From NCBI GenBank assembly GCA_033032175.1, contig CM065321.1:7896501-7960500 (forward strand): a DNA stretch of 64,000 bases. The letters run 5' to 3'. The translations under genes and the position numbers were made by a program. Position 1 is the stretch's first letter. Each line of letters opens with the position of its first letter. Under the pieces are notes generated by a model that was given only the letters and a program-made list of their open reading frames with translations, did not search any database and was not told the DNA's origin. Origin of the DNA: Saturnia japonica. Taxonomy: Eukaryota; Arthropoda; Insecta; Lepidoptera; Saturniidae. This document shows positions 32,790 through 45,050 of the stretch, one piece after another.

Positions 32790-33890
32790 TTTTTCTTTTA
32801 CAAAAGGTTATTACGTTTTGACAGTAAAACCTGTTGAACATGGTCCTTGAACTTGTTGTCTGGCAAATGAGTATCGGTATCTTATTATAAAACCTGACAC
32901 TATTACCTAAAAAACTTTACATACATAGTCTAAAACGCAGTACAACTAATTTATCTCTATTATTTCTATTATTAACATTGTGCTGATCTTTGTCAATATC
33001 TAACTTGACTAAGTTTTTATGAATATACATTAAGTTATTATGGATGTATTGGGAGGGTAAAGTAAAGCTATTATATTCCTGGAATTGGTTTTTTAATGAT
33101 TCACGAGGTCTCAGATTATAAATTACATTAATTGCCCGCGTTTGTAATATAAATATGTTATCTACCTCAGCTGCTGAGCCCCACAACAAAATACTATAAG
33201 TTATTAAGCTATGAAAATAAGTAGACTAACCTAGCAGTGGAGTTAAATGTTAATTGGCGAGTTTTACGTACTGCGAATGCAGCAGAGCTTACTCTTCCCG
33301 CCAAAGTTTTAATGATAAACCCGAGAAAATAGTACTATTAACTAAGCCTACTAAATTCCCTTCTATCTTGATACTACTATCAATACGCTGGACATTGGGC
33401 AAGGCAAATATCATACATTTGGTTTTGTTTGCATTTAGCAGTAAATTATTTAAAGCAAACCTGTCTGAGATTTTAACTAAAGTATTGTTTAATTGCCTAA
33501 GCTCCAAATCTTTTCTTATAACTTTCAATAAAAGTGGTGTCGTCCGCAAAAAAAAAACCATGTCAGTACCGTTTTTAAACACCAGCGGTAGACCGTTTAC
33601 GTAAACGAGAAACAGAAATAGTCCCACAATCGATCCTTGAGGGACGCCGATTCTAGCCAATGATCCTGAAGACGTTGTCCCATTTACACTTACTTTTAGA
33701 TATAGGTCTATTAAATAAGATATTAGAAAGTCGAGAGAAGGGCCACAAGCACCATAAAGTATCAGCGTGGTGTGATCAACGTAGTCGAAGGCTTTTGAGA
33801 GATCACAGAATACATCGATTGCATCCTGGGACTCTTCCCATTCCCCTAAATATATAAATTATTAGCGTTGCACCAGCGTCAGTGGTGAAT
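32790..33890 (-). pseudogene. LINE reverse transcriptase fragment, 5'-truncated
   Basis: The minus strand reads in order: CDLSKAFDYVDH (RT motif with catalytic Asp, about 33800), a VNGTTSS segment, GVPQGSI (33650), a decayed region where the FADD motif should be (here FFLRTTPLLL), LSSAAFAVRK-like wording at 33270, LLWGSAAEV (33185) and a C-terminal tail to about 32795. This order is that of jockey/CR1-type LINEs. Several frameshifts and stops interrupt it. The 5' part, including the endonuclease, is absent, as is common for LINE insertions. Confidence 0.85.
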
Positions 33891-35204
33891 ATTTTAAATA
33901 TAAGTATCTGGGTGACCGAGTATAGCTCGGTGTCTTAAAAAATCACCTATCTTGGAATGTAAAAAAATATCTAAATATAAAGTTTCATTCAAATCGTTCG
34001 ATATATTTCCGAGAAAAAAATATATATACAAGAATTGCTAACTTAATATATTATTACAGTTTCATACACATACATTCCTTTGTATATGTAAATAACGTAA
34101 ACGCAATTTATAGACCATAAAAATCCCCATACAAGTAAAAATGCGTTATAAACGTACCTTCAGATTATTAACTCCAGTCTTGCCAAATTTCATAAAATTC
34201 AGTCCAGTAGTTTTTGAATGAATGGCTTTCAAACATACTGACAGACAAAAATTGCAAAAACTTTCGAAATATGTTCTGTCCATGATTCCAAACCCCCCCC
34301 CCATAGTATATTTTCTTAAATATCTTCAATGTACAGATTTCGACTCTTTACTCTTTTATTATAAGTATAGATTTAAGGTACATAATGTCAAGAGGCTGCA
34401 CGATAACTTTGTCAGGTATATTTTTGAATTTGGATTAGTGTAGTGCTCCAGAAAGCGAATTACCTACTCATTTGGGAGGAGCAACTTTGTAGTATATTCT
34501 TCTCCTCCGTTAAAGATATTGTGGCATAACTAACCGAATAAAATTACTTTGGTGTGATTTACATTGTTTTTTTTTTAAATATATAATACATAATATAATT
34601 AGAAATAATCATTATATTAATACGTGAAGCAAAAACTTTGTACGCGTATTGCGTGCACGGAAGACTGAGATTTGCATGGTTAAAGTTTATATATATGCAA
34701 AAGGAGTGCAGAAAGCTATAATTTATCTGTAATATCTGTCACTAATATATTAAATAAAATAAATTAATACTGCGAATCCTAAACGACCAGTACCATTGAA
34801 CTTCGACCTCCCAAAATATTGACATTGTCACTCAATGAAAAGTGACAGCAAGTGATATAATATTCATTGTTTAGGTGCATACTTCAAATTTCAAACAGAA
34901 AATTGTGTATGATTAAAAAGTCGCTGGTCGAATTTCGATCATTGGGCGATCGGTATTATAATTAAAATATCATGCTAGAACATCTTATGAAACTTCACTA
35001 TAAATAGGTTTTTGACATGACTACAGACAGATAAGCATTGTTATATTCACACAGCTCACTCGACGGTCTGATAAGCCCACGTGATAAATGATTCTCTAAA
35101 GAGAACAATAGCTATCAAAATTATATATTGAAATTAAAATAATATTCAGTAATATGCTGGGTCATAATGATGTAACAACTTTTAATCATACTTTCAATCT
35201 ATAA
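33891..35204. other. AT-rich stretch, no gene seen
   Basis: About 33960-34220 has wording (TCATTCAAATCGTT, TCATAAAATTCAGTCCAGTAG) seen at repeat tails. A 10-base C run lies at 34293. No gene. Confidence 0.4.
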
Positions 35205-35378
35205 TCCATACTAATATTGTAAATGCGAAAGTAACTCTGTCTGTCTGTTACGTTTTCACGCCTAAACCGCTGAACCAATTTTGATGAATTTTGGTATAGA
35301 GATAGATAGGCCTTGGGAAAGGACATAGGGTACTTTTTGTAGCGAAAAAAAAACTTTAAGGGTAAAAAATAGGGGATT
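35205..35378 (+). mobile_element. Helitron-like element, family B, copy 1, left block
   Basis: Starts TCCATACTAATATTGTAAATG and contains CTCTGTCTGTCTGTTACG, CTAAACCGCTGAACCAATTT and GATGAATTTTGGTATAGAG, a wording I know from lepidopteran Helitrons. The same wording resumes at 35752-35800 (GGTGAAAATAAAACTTGGGT, GTATGAAGAACCC) after about 370 unrelated bases, which may be an insertion. Confidence 0.65.
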
Positions 35379-35751
35379 AAAGCATTTAAGACGGAAATAT
35401 CAGCTTCCACGGTAATCGTATTGTTGATTTATTAAGCCCATGTGCAGTAATTATGAAATGACAGCGTTGTCAACGTCAACAAGTTGGTTGATTTATTGAA
35501 ATTGTTATACTTAATAAGAAATGTATTTTATTTCTAATACTTACCTATGAAATGATAGTCTAGTATTCTTTTTAAAATTGGCTGAAGTATTTTTAAACTG
35601 TTTAACTGTGCAGTATGGCGTAATGTTTTATTTTATGACGCTATCAGACCGCAACTCGCGGGAGTTTATACATTCTAAGCGATACACCTATTGTAAATTA
35701 TCTGGATTATATAGTTTTGCTACAAGTGAATTATTTCATTGTGTTATTCCA
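35379..35751. other. Sequence between two family B blocks
   Basis: No recognisable gene. It separates two pieces of the same Helitron-like module and may be an insertion, but I see no clear terminal repeats. Confidence 0.35.
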
Positions 35752-36049
35752 CATGTGGTGAAAATAAAACTTGGGTGAAAGTTTGTATGAAGAACCCATT
35801 CATAATTATACATTTGGTAAGAAAGGGATAAAAGGGGTTTCACATTTTTCAAACAACCTTCCTGCAGCCCGGTACAATAATAAGGTATAATTTGAACTAT
35901 TTTTAAAGTTATATTGGGACGGTTAATGTGTTGGATTCATATTAGCATATAATGACAATACCATCCATAAAGTGATAAACCCATCTATGATTTTCTTTTG
36001 TTTTTTTTTTGGTATTATATAAAAATAGAATATTATATGAATGATATTG
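35752..36049. other. Family B right block and AT-rich DNA
   Basis: 35752-35800 matches the family B module. The rest holds nothing I recognise. Confidence 0.4.
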
Positions 36050-36708
36050 AACACAAATATGCCACTAAGATTTTGTTCACGGGATGCTTATATCATCGGT
36101 CAGTTGATATGGTGTAAGAAATTTCAATATTACTTTTAGATAATGTAAAAGAAATAAATAAAAAAAAAATTTTTTTTCGTTAATTCAATTATGTACACGG
36201 GAAGTATGTATAAGTAATTTCATGAATGATAAGTAATGAGAATTTCCAATAACACTTTTGGGAATCGTAAAAAAGTGAGTTTTCAAAAATTTTATTTTCT
36301 CGTTAATTCTTAACCGACTTTGATGAAATTTTATACACGGGAAGTCAACTATTAAAATAATTAATGAGGTATAAGAATATTCAATATTTCTTCTAGAATA
36401 AAAAAAAAGGAATTAAAAAGTTTAATTACCATCAATTATAAACCGATTCTGATCAAATTATGTAGACGAGAAACATACATCATACTATAATTGAGAGGCT
36501 ATAAGTATTATTAATAATGCATTAGAAATTATACATTAGAATAATAGTTTTCAACCATTTTGATGAAAATTGTGCACGGGAAATATTATACATGTTACTA
36601 CCAATTGATACGGCATATGAACTGTCAACAATATGAGTAAAAATAAAGGGATTTAAATAATTACTGCGTAGTAACAAACGCGTGCGGAGCCGCGGGCACA
36701 ACCGCTAG
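36050..36708 (+). mobile_element. Helitron-like element, family C, copy 3, with five tandem modules
   Basis: The module AACCGATTTTGATGAAATTT..ACACGGGAAG recurs with its CACGGG word at about 36078, 36195, 36335, 36464 (decayed) and 36574, that is every 110-140 bases. The element ends GGAGCCGCGGGCACAACCGCTAG at 36708, a good Helitron-type 3' end. The 5' end is uncertain. Confidence 0.7.
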
Positions 36709-36942
36709 TACTATTATAAATGCGAAAGTGACACTATCTGTCTGTCTGTTACGTTTTGAAACCTAAACCGCGGAGCCAATTGTGATGAATTTTGGAATAG
36801 AGATAAATTAGACCTTGGAAAAGGCCATATGCTACCTTTTGTCGCGAAAATAAAACTTTAAGTGATCTAACAGGGGATGAAAATTTGTATGAAGAACCCA
36901 TTCAACCAAATTTCATGAATTTTAGTATAGAGGTATATTTAA
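36709..36942 (+). mobile_element. Helitron-like element, family B, copy 2, left part
   Basis: Begins directly after the CTAG end of the previous element (TACTATTATAAATGCGAAAG). It runs through one full module and breaks off in the second, at AGTATAGAGGTATATTTAA; the continuation is at 38311-38460. Confidence 0.7.
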
Positions 36943-38310
36943 CGTGACCATTTATTTTTTACTCAAAAAGGGACATCGGTTTAAAAACGTCAAACGGTAA
37001 AAAAACGATTGCGGTCGGGGGCCGCCGTCAGGAAACAACGTTACTAATATAAATGACTGAGTTACTGATAAAATAAGTAAAATGTTATTTATAAATCAGT
37101 TAGTCCAACTCATAATAAACACATCGATGTAAGTTTTATTAATGTGTGTACTATACAAAATACCTTTAACTGTTGAACTACTGAACGCGCGCCTATTTCG
37201 CGAGATCACCATGAGGGGTCCGGTCTAAAGTACAATGTTTTGTTTGGCGGTTGCCTGAGGAAGGGTAACAATGGGCCGAGTACGATGCTCGTCTACTCGA
37301 ATCTCGACACTCGCACACACTCGTACTCCTTACTTTTAAGTATGAACTATTTTAGTATCAATATACTATTTTTGTATACGTACGATGTTTTTTTTTAAAT
37401 ACTGAACTTAATACCCGAGGTTCTTTCGATATTTCAGGAATATCCCAAAAATTTCTAGGTAATTTTTTGTCGTAATATAGGTACCTAAATAGAGACGTTT
37501 TTCTTTGTTTTTATTTCACTTGACGTATTCATTTAGACAAAATGTCTATTTTCAGCAACGTTATTTATATAAGTGGAATCAAATACCGGAATTTTCTTCG
37601 TGGTTTCTTTTTTAGGGAATTCAGTATTTTATTGTATATTTCAATATTTTTTTGAGGTGGCCTCGGAGTTTTCGTAAAATTTTATCTGGTCTCTATTTCT
37701 CTGGTCAACGAATTAAGGAAAGGGCAACAAGGGAGGTGTAAATAGATAAATCCAAACAATGCACTGTCACTGCAAGCAGCAAGTGTATTTGTGGTTGGTA
37801 AATCTTGTCTACCTTAGTTAATTGTGATCTTGTTTGACTGTGCTGAGTGGTAAATAAATTAGGTGAATAAATAGGTACTGAGGGTAGAAAAAATAACTGA
37901 TTTTAATAGTTCTGTTAATTTTTTTTAAATATCACAATATGTAAAGAAGTGCAGGTAAGTACTTATTTCACTTATAAAAAGGATTAAAATGCATTTTTTC
38001 GACAATAATTATGAAAATGCATTGCTTTTGTGATCAAAATGTTACTTTTTGTTCAGTCCTTGGTAACTTTGTGCTATTATAGGACACTGGCAACACTGGG
38101 TCTTGCACCGCTTGTGTTCGTTAAGCCCCATATTATTTACGCGATTTCGGAAAACGCATAGAGTAATAAAGTCCGCTCGCTGTAGTAACCGGATTTATAA
38201 ATGTATGGGAAAAGGGGACCATTTTGCGTCCCGGGAGATTTTTGGGAATAACGGGACAGATAACCGTAAAAAGGGACGGTCCCGTTCAAAACGCAACGTA
38301 TGGTCACTTT
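36943..38310. mobile_element. Class II-like insertion, about 1368 bases, non-coding
   Basis: It interrupts the family B Helitron-like copy. The ends are inverted and diverged: CGTGACCAT...CTCAAAAAGGGAC on the left, and on the right the reverse complement AAAGTGACCATACGTTGC..GAACGGGAC. The flanks AGGTATATTTAA (36931) and AGGTATATTAA (38311) look like a target duplication of roughly 8-11 bases, a size that would suit hAT-like elements. No transposase is seen. A GC-rich patch lies at 37185-37325. Confidence 0.62.
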
Positions 38311-38460
38311 AGGTATATTAAGCCTTGGAGAAGGTCATAAGCTAACTATTGTCGAATAAATAAAACTTTTTGGGATGAAATAGTGGATGATATTGTGTAT
38401 GAAGAACCCATCAAACCAATTTGGATGAATTTTGGTATAGAGCGATATTATAACTAAATA
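38311..38460 (+). mobile_element. Helitron-like element, family B, copy 2, right part
   Basis: Resumes the interrupted module: AAGCCTTGGAGAAGGTCATAAG, AATAAAACTTTTTGGGATGAAATAG, TGTATGAAGAACCCAT and GATGAATTTTGGTATAGAG. Confidence 0.68.
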
Positions 38461-39677
38461 ATGTTTTACATTCCAAACTCACCTAGATAGGTGGTTTTGT
38501 TTTTCTTTAGATAGCGAGCAAAGCTTGGTACCTCAGATATTATATTTTAAAGTATGTATAAAATTTTGTTACTTCCCATTGATACATACATTATGATAAC
38601 ACTAATGGTACGTACGTACATTACCCTCTAAAGTGATTATATATTTTCCACCAACTATCTTCACATAAGTAAATATATTTTTGTATTCTGATTTATTCTT
38701 TATATCCGTGAACTTTTATATGTCCTTATTTACAATCTTTACGGGTATGTAATTATTACGGTAAGTAATCAACATTCATTACATTTCTGATAATAAGTAA
38801 GCAAATGTACCACAATAATAATAAGAATTCACGATACTTTTCATAGAGATAAATTAAATATTACCTACATGTTAATATAATTACAGTAAAAATATGCAAA
38901 TATCAGTTTTTCATATGTGACTAATTTTTATTTAATATGAAATAGAACAATATTGCTAATATCTAATTTTATCTAATAGAGTGTACTTGTCTACTTATTT
39001 TTTATTTTATGACAACTGTGTTCATCCACACTTCTATCTATCTAAGTCACATGTATAAAATATTATTTTTGTAATTTTTAAACAGAGTTTTAACTAGCAC
39101 TGGTTAAAACTGTACAGAGAGTTTTTGTGGCAACTAAAATGCATATTCTTATGTATTATTTATGCACAATAATCAAACTACATCACGTAAATGCCGTCAA
39201 AATTACATAAGTTTATGAATTAAAAATTACGTAGTATTAAGTAATGAAGTAGGTAACTTATAATATCATTGCATTTACCTACATAGTTTTTCACGCTCCT
39301 TCGTTATTTTTTTTTAAATGACGCTACAATTAAAAAAAAGATCATTACTATTAAAGATATTCTTAAAGCTAAACTTCACTTTTGTTCAAAACCAGGTTAT
39401 ATAACAAAATTTTTTACATTACGAGAGCAAACTTGTATAATCAATGTATAAAATACATTATAATATTATATTGTATTAACTCGAGCAAACACAGTATAAA
39501 AACAAAAGATTATGTAAGAATGTTTTTTTATTTTTTGCTCATTGCTTAAAGTATGTAATTTGGAGTTACGTTTTTGTAGCAGAAAGAGTCGACATGACAG
39601 ATGAAGATCCGGCCAAATATAATACTTTTGAAGTGTATTCATGTATAATGTACCGGTGTGCCAATTATTAGTTATTA
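38461..39677. other. AT-rich stretch, no gene seen
   Basis: Nothing recognisable. Confidence 0.45.
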
Positions 39678-39950
39678 CTAGCGACCCGCCCCAGCTTCGC
39701 ACGGGTACAAATTACAAAGTGGTATATTTTATGTTTAAAAAAACCTTATATAGAGTTTATCGCTTTAATATAGATAGTTCATAGCTGCCTCATTAGCCTA
39801 GTGGGCCTAAACACGTCTGCTGTGCTCAAGGTCCTAGGTTCGATTCTCAAGTCGAGCAGTAAAATCCGTTGGGTAATTTAAAAGATCTAAGCGTACATAG
39901 GGGATAGACAGCGGAAAGCGACTTCATTTTATACTATGTATAGAATATGG
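39678..39950 (-). mobile_element. Helitron-like element, family D, copy 3, with SINE remnant
   Basis: Starts CTAGCGACCCGCCCCAGCTTCG, a clear Helitron-type end read in reverse. The left part aligns with copies at 15262 and 19044. A SINE head (A box TAGCCTAGTGGG at 39796, B box GGTTCGATTCT at 39838) sits where copy 2 has its SINE. At 39871 the sequence jumps to the far right part of copy 2 (TAAAATCC, AAAAGATC, AAGCG), so the middle is deleted. Confidence 0.7.
39783..39870 (+). mobile_element. tRNA-derived SINE head in Helitron-like copy 3
   Basis: GCTGCCTCATTAGCCTAGTGGG and GGTCCTAGGTTCGATTCT match the heads of the SINEs at 19156 and 58590. The body is lost. Confidence 0.72.
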
Positions 39951-40285
39951 CTACCACGTCGCGTCGCTGAGATTTACCTTAGATATTTCTAGAATGATAA
40001 ATAAGTAGTCCAAGTGATAAACAATCCCAAGAGTATTAGGTTCACAAGATATAGCAACGTATGTACATTATATATAGCAGTAGCATGCTGTTTGGGAGGA
40101 GTTTGTAGTATAGTCATTTATATATGTTGCAATTTTTGAGAGATATCCGTCATATTATGTAAAACATTTCCTTTCGCCGATAATAATATAACTTCATTAT
40201 TTGGAATATATAATATGAATATGAGACATAGGAGTGTAAGTAAAAAATTATTACCCTTAACATTATTAAATTAACATACCTGGTA
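39951..40285. other. AT-rich stretch, no gene seen
   Basis: Nothing recognisable. Confidence 0.4.
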
Positions 40286-40393
40286 TGTTTCGGGAGCTGC
40301 ACTAGAGAGCCAGTTTCCCCACTAGGCTTAGCGTGTCATCATCATCTTGGGCCATATCGTTATTTAGCATCAGGTGAGATTGTGCCCATAACG
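40286..40393 (+). repeat. Dispersed repeat E, copy 3
   Basis: Contains TGTTTCGGGAGCTGC, GAGAGCCAGTTTCCCCACTA, GGCTTAGCG, CTTGGGCCAT and CATCAGGTGAGATTGTG, the clearest copy in the window. Confidence 0.7.
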
Positions 40394-40572
40394 TTAAACC
40401 TATAACTCCTTTAGTATAAATATATAGTAACTCCTTTTCTATAAAATCTTTATAATTAAGATTAGAGTTAAGGAAATGTGTATTTTTTTTTTGGTATTTT
40501 TGGTAATAAACATCTGTTTAATTTAATTAATTAATTTTATTTTTTATTTATCAAGCGTAAAACTTGGTGTGA

Positions 40573-40740
40573 TTGTCTTGAAAACCGGCCAAATGTGAGT
40601 TGGGCTCTCGTTAAGGATCCCGAACTCATGGCAAACTTTTTTTCGTTTAATATACGATCATGAACGTAATACAAATATTTTGTGTGGTGAAAAGAAATTG
40701 ACTGTGGGTGTCCGACTCGCACTTGACGGATTTTTTCAAA
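40573..40740. repeat. Inverted pair of a common lepidopteran motif
   Basis: ACCGGCCAAATGTGAGTTGGG (from about 40584) and the reverse complement of GTCCGACTCGCACTTGACGG (40709-40728) are diverged copies of the same word. About 105 bases lie between. Confidence 0.55.
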
Positions 40741-43299
40741 TTCGTGTATTTGGTAAAACTTAAAGTTTTTTTTAATCCAAATTCATCAAAATGACTGTCC
40801 CGTATAAAACAATTAAGTACAACTGAGACCACAGTAAAACCAGGTACTTCCCTGTGGTAATGTGGGTCCTGCTGGCGGACTTTAGTCAATTATCCTGATA
40901 TTGTTATGCTAGGTACCGCTATGAAAATTCTTAGTGGATACACTTTAGACTCAGGTGATATAATAAATGTAAAAAATATGTGGTTCAGGACTGTGAAAGA
41001 TTTCTATTTATCATAATATCTACATACACGCGACTGGATAATTACTTCCCTTCGGTTATTTACGCGTACCCTCGTCACTTTGAGCGCTTGTTTTACACGT
41101 CATTCCTGTTTTGCTAATGAAAAAAGTGCGCGGAGAAAAATAAATTGCTTTTTATTGTCTGGTCACAGGCGGCTGTGTGGAGCGGGCTGTGGTGCGAGTG
41201 CGTAAATCAGAGATTATAAATAAACCTTTTTTGAAATACTGTTTGGTTTAAACCAGCATAAACATTTGTCAAGGGACGATAACACCGCCGGACTAGGAAT
41301 AAATGTATTTCTCTTTAGATACTGTGTTAATAAACAATACGTATTTACATTACTATATGAGCCCCACGGTTTCACCCGTCTTAAAATTATTCGGCCAGCT
41401 CTCCTCGTCTCCGCCGACAACGCACACATGTAGAATATTAGCGCACTAGTCGGATAGGGAATTAGTCAGATTGTAACTTCTTTGCAATCGCGGCAATAGT
41501 CCAAGTCGAGGTTCGGCCACTTAGGCACTCTTGCGCGCTTGTTGCCCATGCTTTCGCGGTTGAGTGCCTTAAACGCTCGCCCCCAAGCCAATAAAGCTGT
41601 AAAAGCCATCAGCGGCTTTGTTTTTGGATAGTTCCCCTCAGGTTATCAGTAAGGTCAGTTCGAAAAAAAAGTGCAGTTGCCTACAGCTTGCCAGATTGCT
41701 TAATATTCATGAATATTACTCTGCTCCTTAAGTTCGTGGTTTGAAATAATAAAAATAACCTATAATATAACAATTCTCAATAAATAGGCTATAAAAATCA
41801 AAAAGAATTTTTTAATTATATTATGCGTATTTTTCGAATAATTTTATTCGTGTGTAATTAATTTCAGAAGAAAGGGAAATATGAAAAAAAATTTTTCGAT
41901 GCCTGCATATTTTAACAAATACTTTACACTATGAAGTTGTTTCGTAAACCTATTGTTTCATTGCGGTGAAGATAATCACACTTGATGTTATGCCGATTGT
42001 AACTTGTGAAGAATATAATTTTCATTAAAATTGTATGCTGGGTGTTATAAACCTATATTACTATAAGTATCAGTATATCAGCTGATTAGTTACCATAACA
42101 TAAGCTTCACTTTAATTGGAATAAAAACGAACTGTGGGAAATTGTTTTGACGAGTTTATTAAAAAATAACAGTGTTTATTTTGTTTTTCGCTTTTCAGTT
42201 AACACTAGATATACAATTGAAAATATCATCTTAATACATTATCAAGAGTGCTATATAATAGCTGAACTTTGGATTACAAACCAGTCAAAAAATTGTAGTA
42301 CCTACATCTTGAATTTATATTATGTAATTTTATAATCTGAAATGTGTGAATAAATAATTAAATATTTAGTATAATGTAACAACAAGATAAGGTTGAGTTC
42401 AACTTCATGCTTTTAATTATTAGCAGCGAGGGCGTCAACGCATCGTTTCCGTTTCCGTTGAAGCGTCCGCTCTCTCCGTCATTATTTTGATTACACCTAC
42501 ATACACCCCTTTACCCCATTATTACATTAATACCTCTAATATTACAGTACATTAAGAAAATTAAAATCGTTTTGGTCAAGGGAATTAAATATTGAAGAGT
42601 TTTTAATTCATCAATATCTTTTTTTTTATGTTACTAGGAAGTCGGCTTCCCGTAGGTAGCAGAGCATAATTATAATATGCCAACATTTTTTTGTCGTTTA
42701 ATATTATAACTCTATTAGTTTACGCCAGTAAATCTCCCGGTCGGCATGATCTTTTCCAACATCTTTAACAATTATCGTCATATTTCAGCCACATAACGAA
42801 AACATTAATTAATTATACACCCAAACCTTTCTCATTATTACTCCGTCCATTAATGAAAACCGTGTGAAAAACCATTCAATTTTTTTTATATTATCGCATT
42901 CAGACAGACAGACAAAGAAAGACACCTCGCTTATTGTTGACATAATTATTATGTCATAGGGTCATAGACATTTCTTCTAAAAAGAGCGTGATTCGTTTTG
43001 GTTAACTGCTTCAATTTTTTTCTAAGTCTACCAAAACTTTTTCATATAAACAGACGTATCGCGAATCATGGTCAAATGCGTAGAATCGTCAAATGCAGAT
43101 TGGTGGATGGTTTATTTTTTGTCAGGCCCATTTAAAGTATTAGAAGTATAACTATAACTAACTGGGGTAGATCAAGACTAATCTTAATGAACTAAAAAAG
43201 CGTATGGAACGAAGTGTACACATGACAGAAGTGAAACTTAATTATTAATCGATGTCTTTTTATATTATGTATTTATATACTAGTATTTGTTGCCAGATT
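40741..43299. other. Long stretch without a recognised gene
   Basis: About 2.5 kb. Patches at 41160-41205 and 41485-41640 are clearly GC-richer than the rest and could hold exons or a promoter, but I find no convincing frame. 42900-42935 contains a CAGACAGACAGAC run. No repeat family is named. Confidence 0.4.
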
Positions 43300-43620
43300 T
43301 TGCGCGTGCTTCATCTTCATCTCAGCTGAAAGACGTCCACTGCTGGAGAAGGCCTTATTCCGTTATTACCGTTTACCACAATAACCTGCCCTGCGCTGTT
43401 TGCTTCCAGCAGGTTTCTGCAAGCTTCACCAGGTCCAACTTGTGGCAGATCTGCCCTCGCTGCATCTTCCGGTACATGGCTGCCACTCGAGAACACTACG
43501 GCCCCATCGACCATTCGTCCTACGAGTAATGTGCCCCGCCCATTGCCAATCAGTTCTAGTAATGCTTAGAGATATTTTGCGGATCACCTCACTCCTCTGT
43601 TTTTATAATGAAACTCAGAG
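43300..43620 (-). pseudogene. RTE-like LINE C-terminal fragment
   Basis: On the minus strand the wording WQWAGHITRRTNGRWG then LEWQPCTGRCSEGR matches the C-terminal end of the endonuclease-reverse transcriptase of RTE-like LINEs, and GTCCACTGCTGGA at 43331 is the familiar DNA form of its end. The frame is broken by stops. The open frames on both strands here are shadows of this remnant. Confidence 0.7.
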
Positions 43621-45050
43621 TAGAGCTTATTTTTACACGTATCCGTGCGTACATTTGTCTTGTTCTATCGAGTCCATCTATCTCTCTCGGTTTATAGCAT
43701 AGTTCCTTTTTTTTCTTTCTCTGGCCAAATACAAATTTTCCGTCATTCTTGCATCAGAAACGTTGCGTTGGAAAAACGTTGCACTCAAGTTCGACCTTGC
43801 AATTTTATTCTCATTTTGCCAAAAAAATGTGAGTAATTGTATTAAATATTGTCAAATGTATAATTATATTTAAAAAAAAAACATTAAAATTATTCACAAA
43901 TCTTGTAGCCTAAATCAATTGAGCAATGACATATACTCTCCGCATACAAAATCTTAATCTGTTCTGAGTTAAATTTAGACATACAAACAAAATAAATGTC
44001 ATATTCGTGTTCTGTGTCCTTTAAATTAACCATATACCTACATCTATCAGGAAATTTAGGAAAAAAATAACATGTTGGTATAATTATGTAGATTAAACGA
44101 ATCTGTACGTTAAAGTACTAATATTTTCTTATAACCACAAGTTTGTATTATTAGGCCTGTACCATAAAAAATAAAGGTACATAAACTTTTGTTGTGTATT
44201 ATATTAATTTATGCGCCTACATTATATTCTAAGTTTCCGCATTTGGTTTTCTTTTATCGCCGACTACGTTATAAAACCTTGCCTAAGTTCGAAATCCCGA
44301 CGGTACGTTTCAGACTGGGATTAATACCAGCATCATCTGCATAGTAGCTTGTAAATTTAGCATTGTGTTAAAATGATTTAAAGTTTTTCTTTTCTTTACA
44401 TTATGGCCATTAACCCTTTGTTTACGTCGGCCTAGTTGAATCAACGCATTTTATTTGAAGTAACAATCAATGGAGTTGTACACCGAAATACCGTCAGTAC
44501 TGCCAGGTTTGAACAATATAGCATGGAAGGCACCTGAGCTTCGGACAACAAGAAGGTTCGAAACAATGAACGCTATATTAAGAAATATTGATATATTGTA
44601 ATAAATTATGTATTGATTACATGTATGATATGTATAATAGCACACGAATATTTTTAAATGATGTGTTTAATAATATATAAAGAAGCCGTTTTACTTTGCC
44701 TGAACTCCAATTGGGTCGATACAGCCACGGCAGCGAACCCTGCTGAAACTTTTCGGACGGGATATTTTTAATCTAAGGGAGAGACCCCTGTAAGTTTGAC
44801 TTTTAGCCATGTCTTTGAGTTGAGAAGTCGAATATTAAACATTTCATTTAAATAATCTTCTCATAATTTGATCCAATTATTTTTTATTTCATAAATCTGC
44901 CCAGTTTTTTTTATACTGTTTTTACAAAATTAAAGGATTTTTTATAACTATTTAAATTCAATTTCAGTGGCGATTAACAAAACAGGAATATCCATTGGCT
45001 GTCGTTGCCGTCATACCTGCTTGCAGTTTTATAATTATTACTATATTCAC
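43621..45050. other. AT-rich stretch, no gene seen
   Basis: Nothing recognisable. Confidence 0.45.

Noticed and set aside
41485..41640. GC-rich patch considered as a promoter or exon
   Set aside because: No open frame with protein-like text, no TATA or initiator pair, and no repeat partner found in the window.
43287..43702. Several overlapping open frames on both strands
   Set aside because: They are shadows of a minus-strand RTE-like LINE fragment that explains the GC-rich composition.
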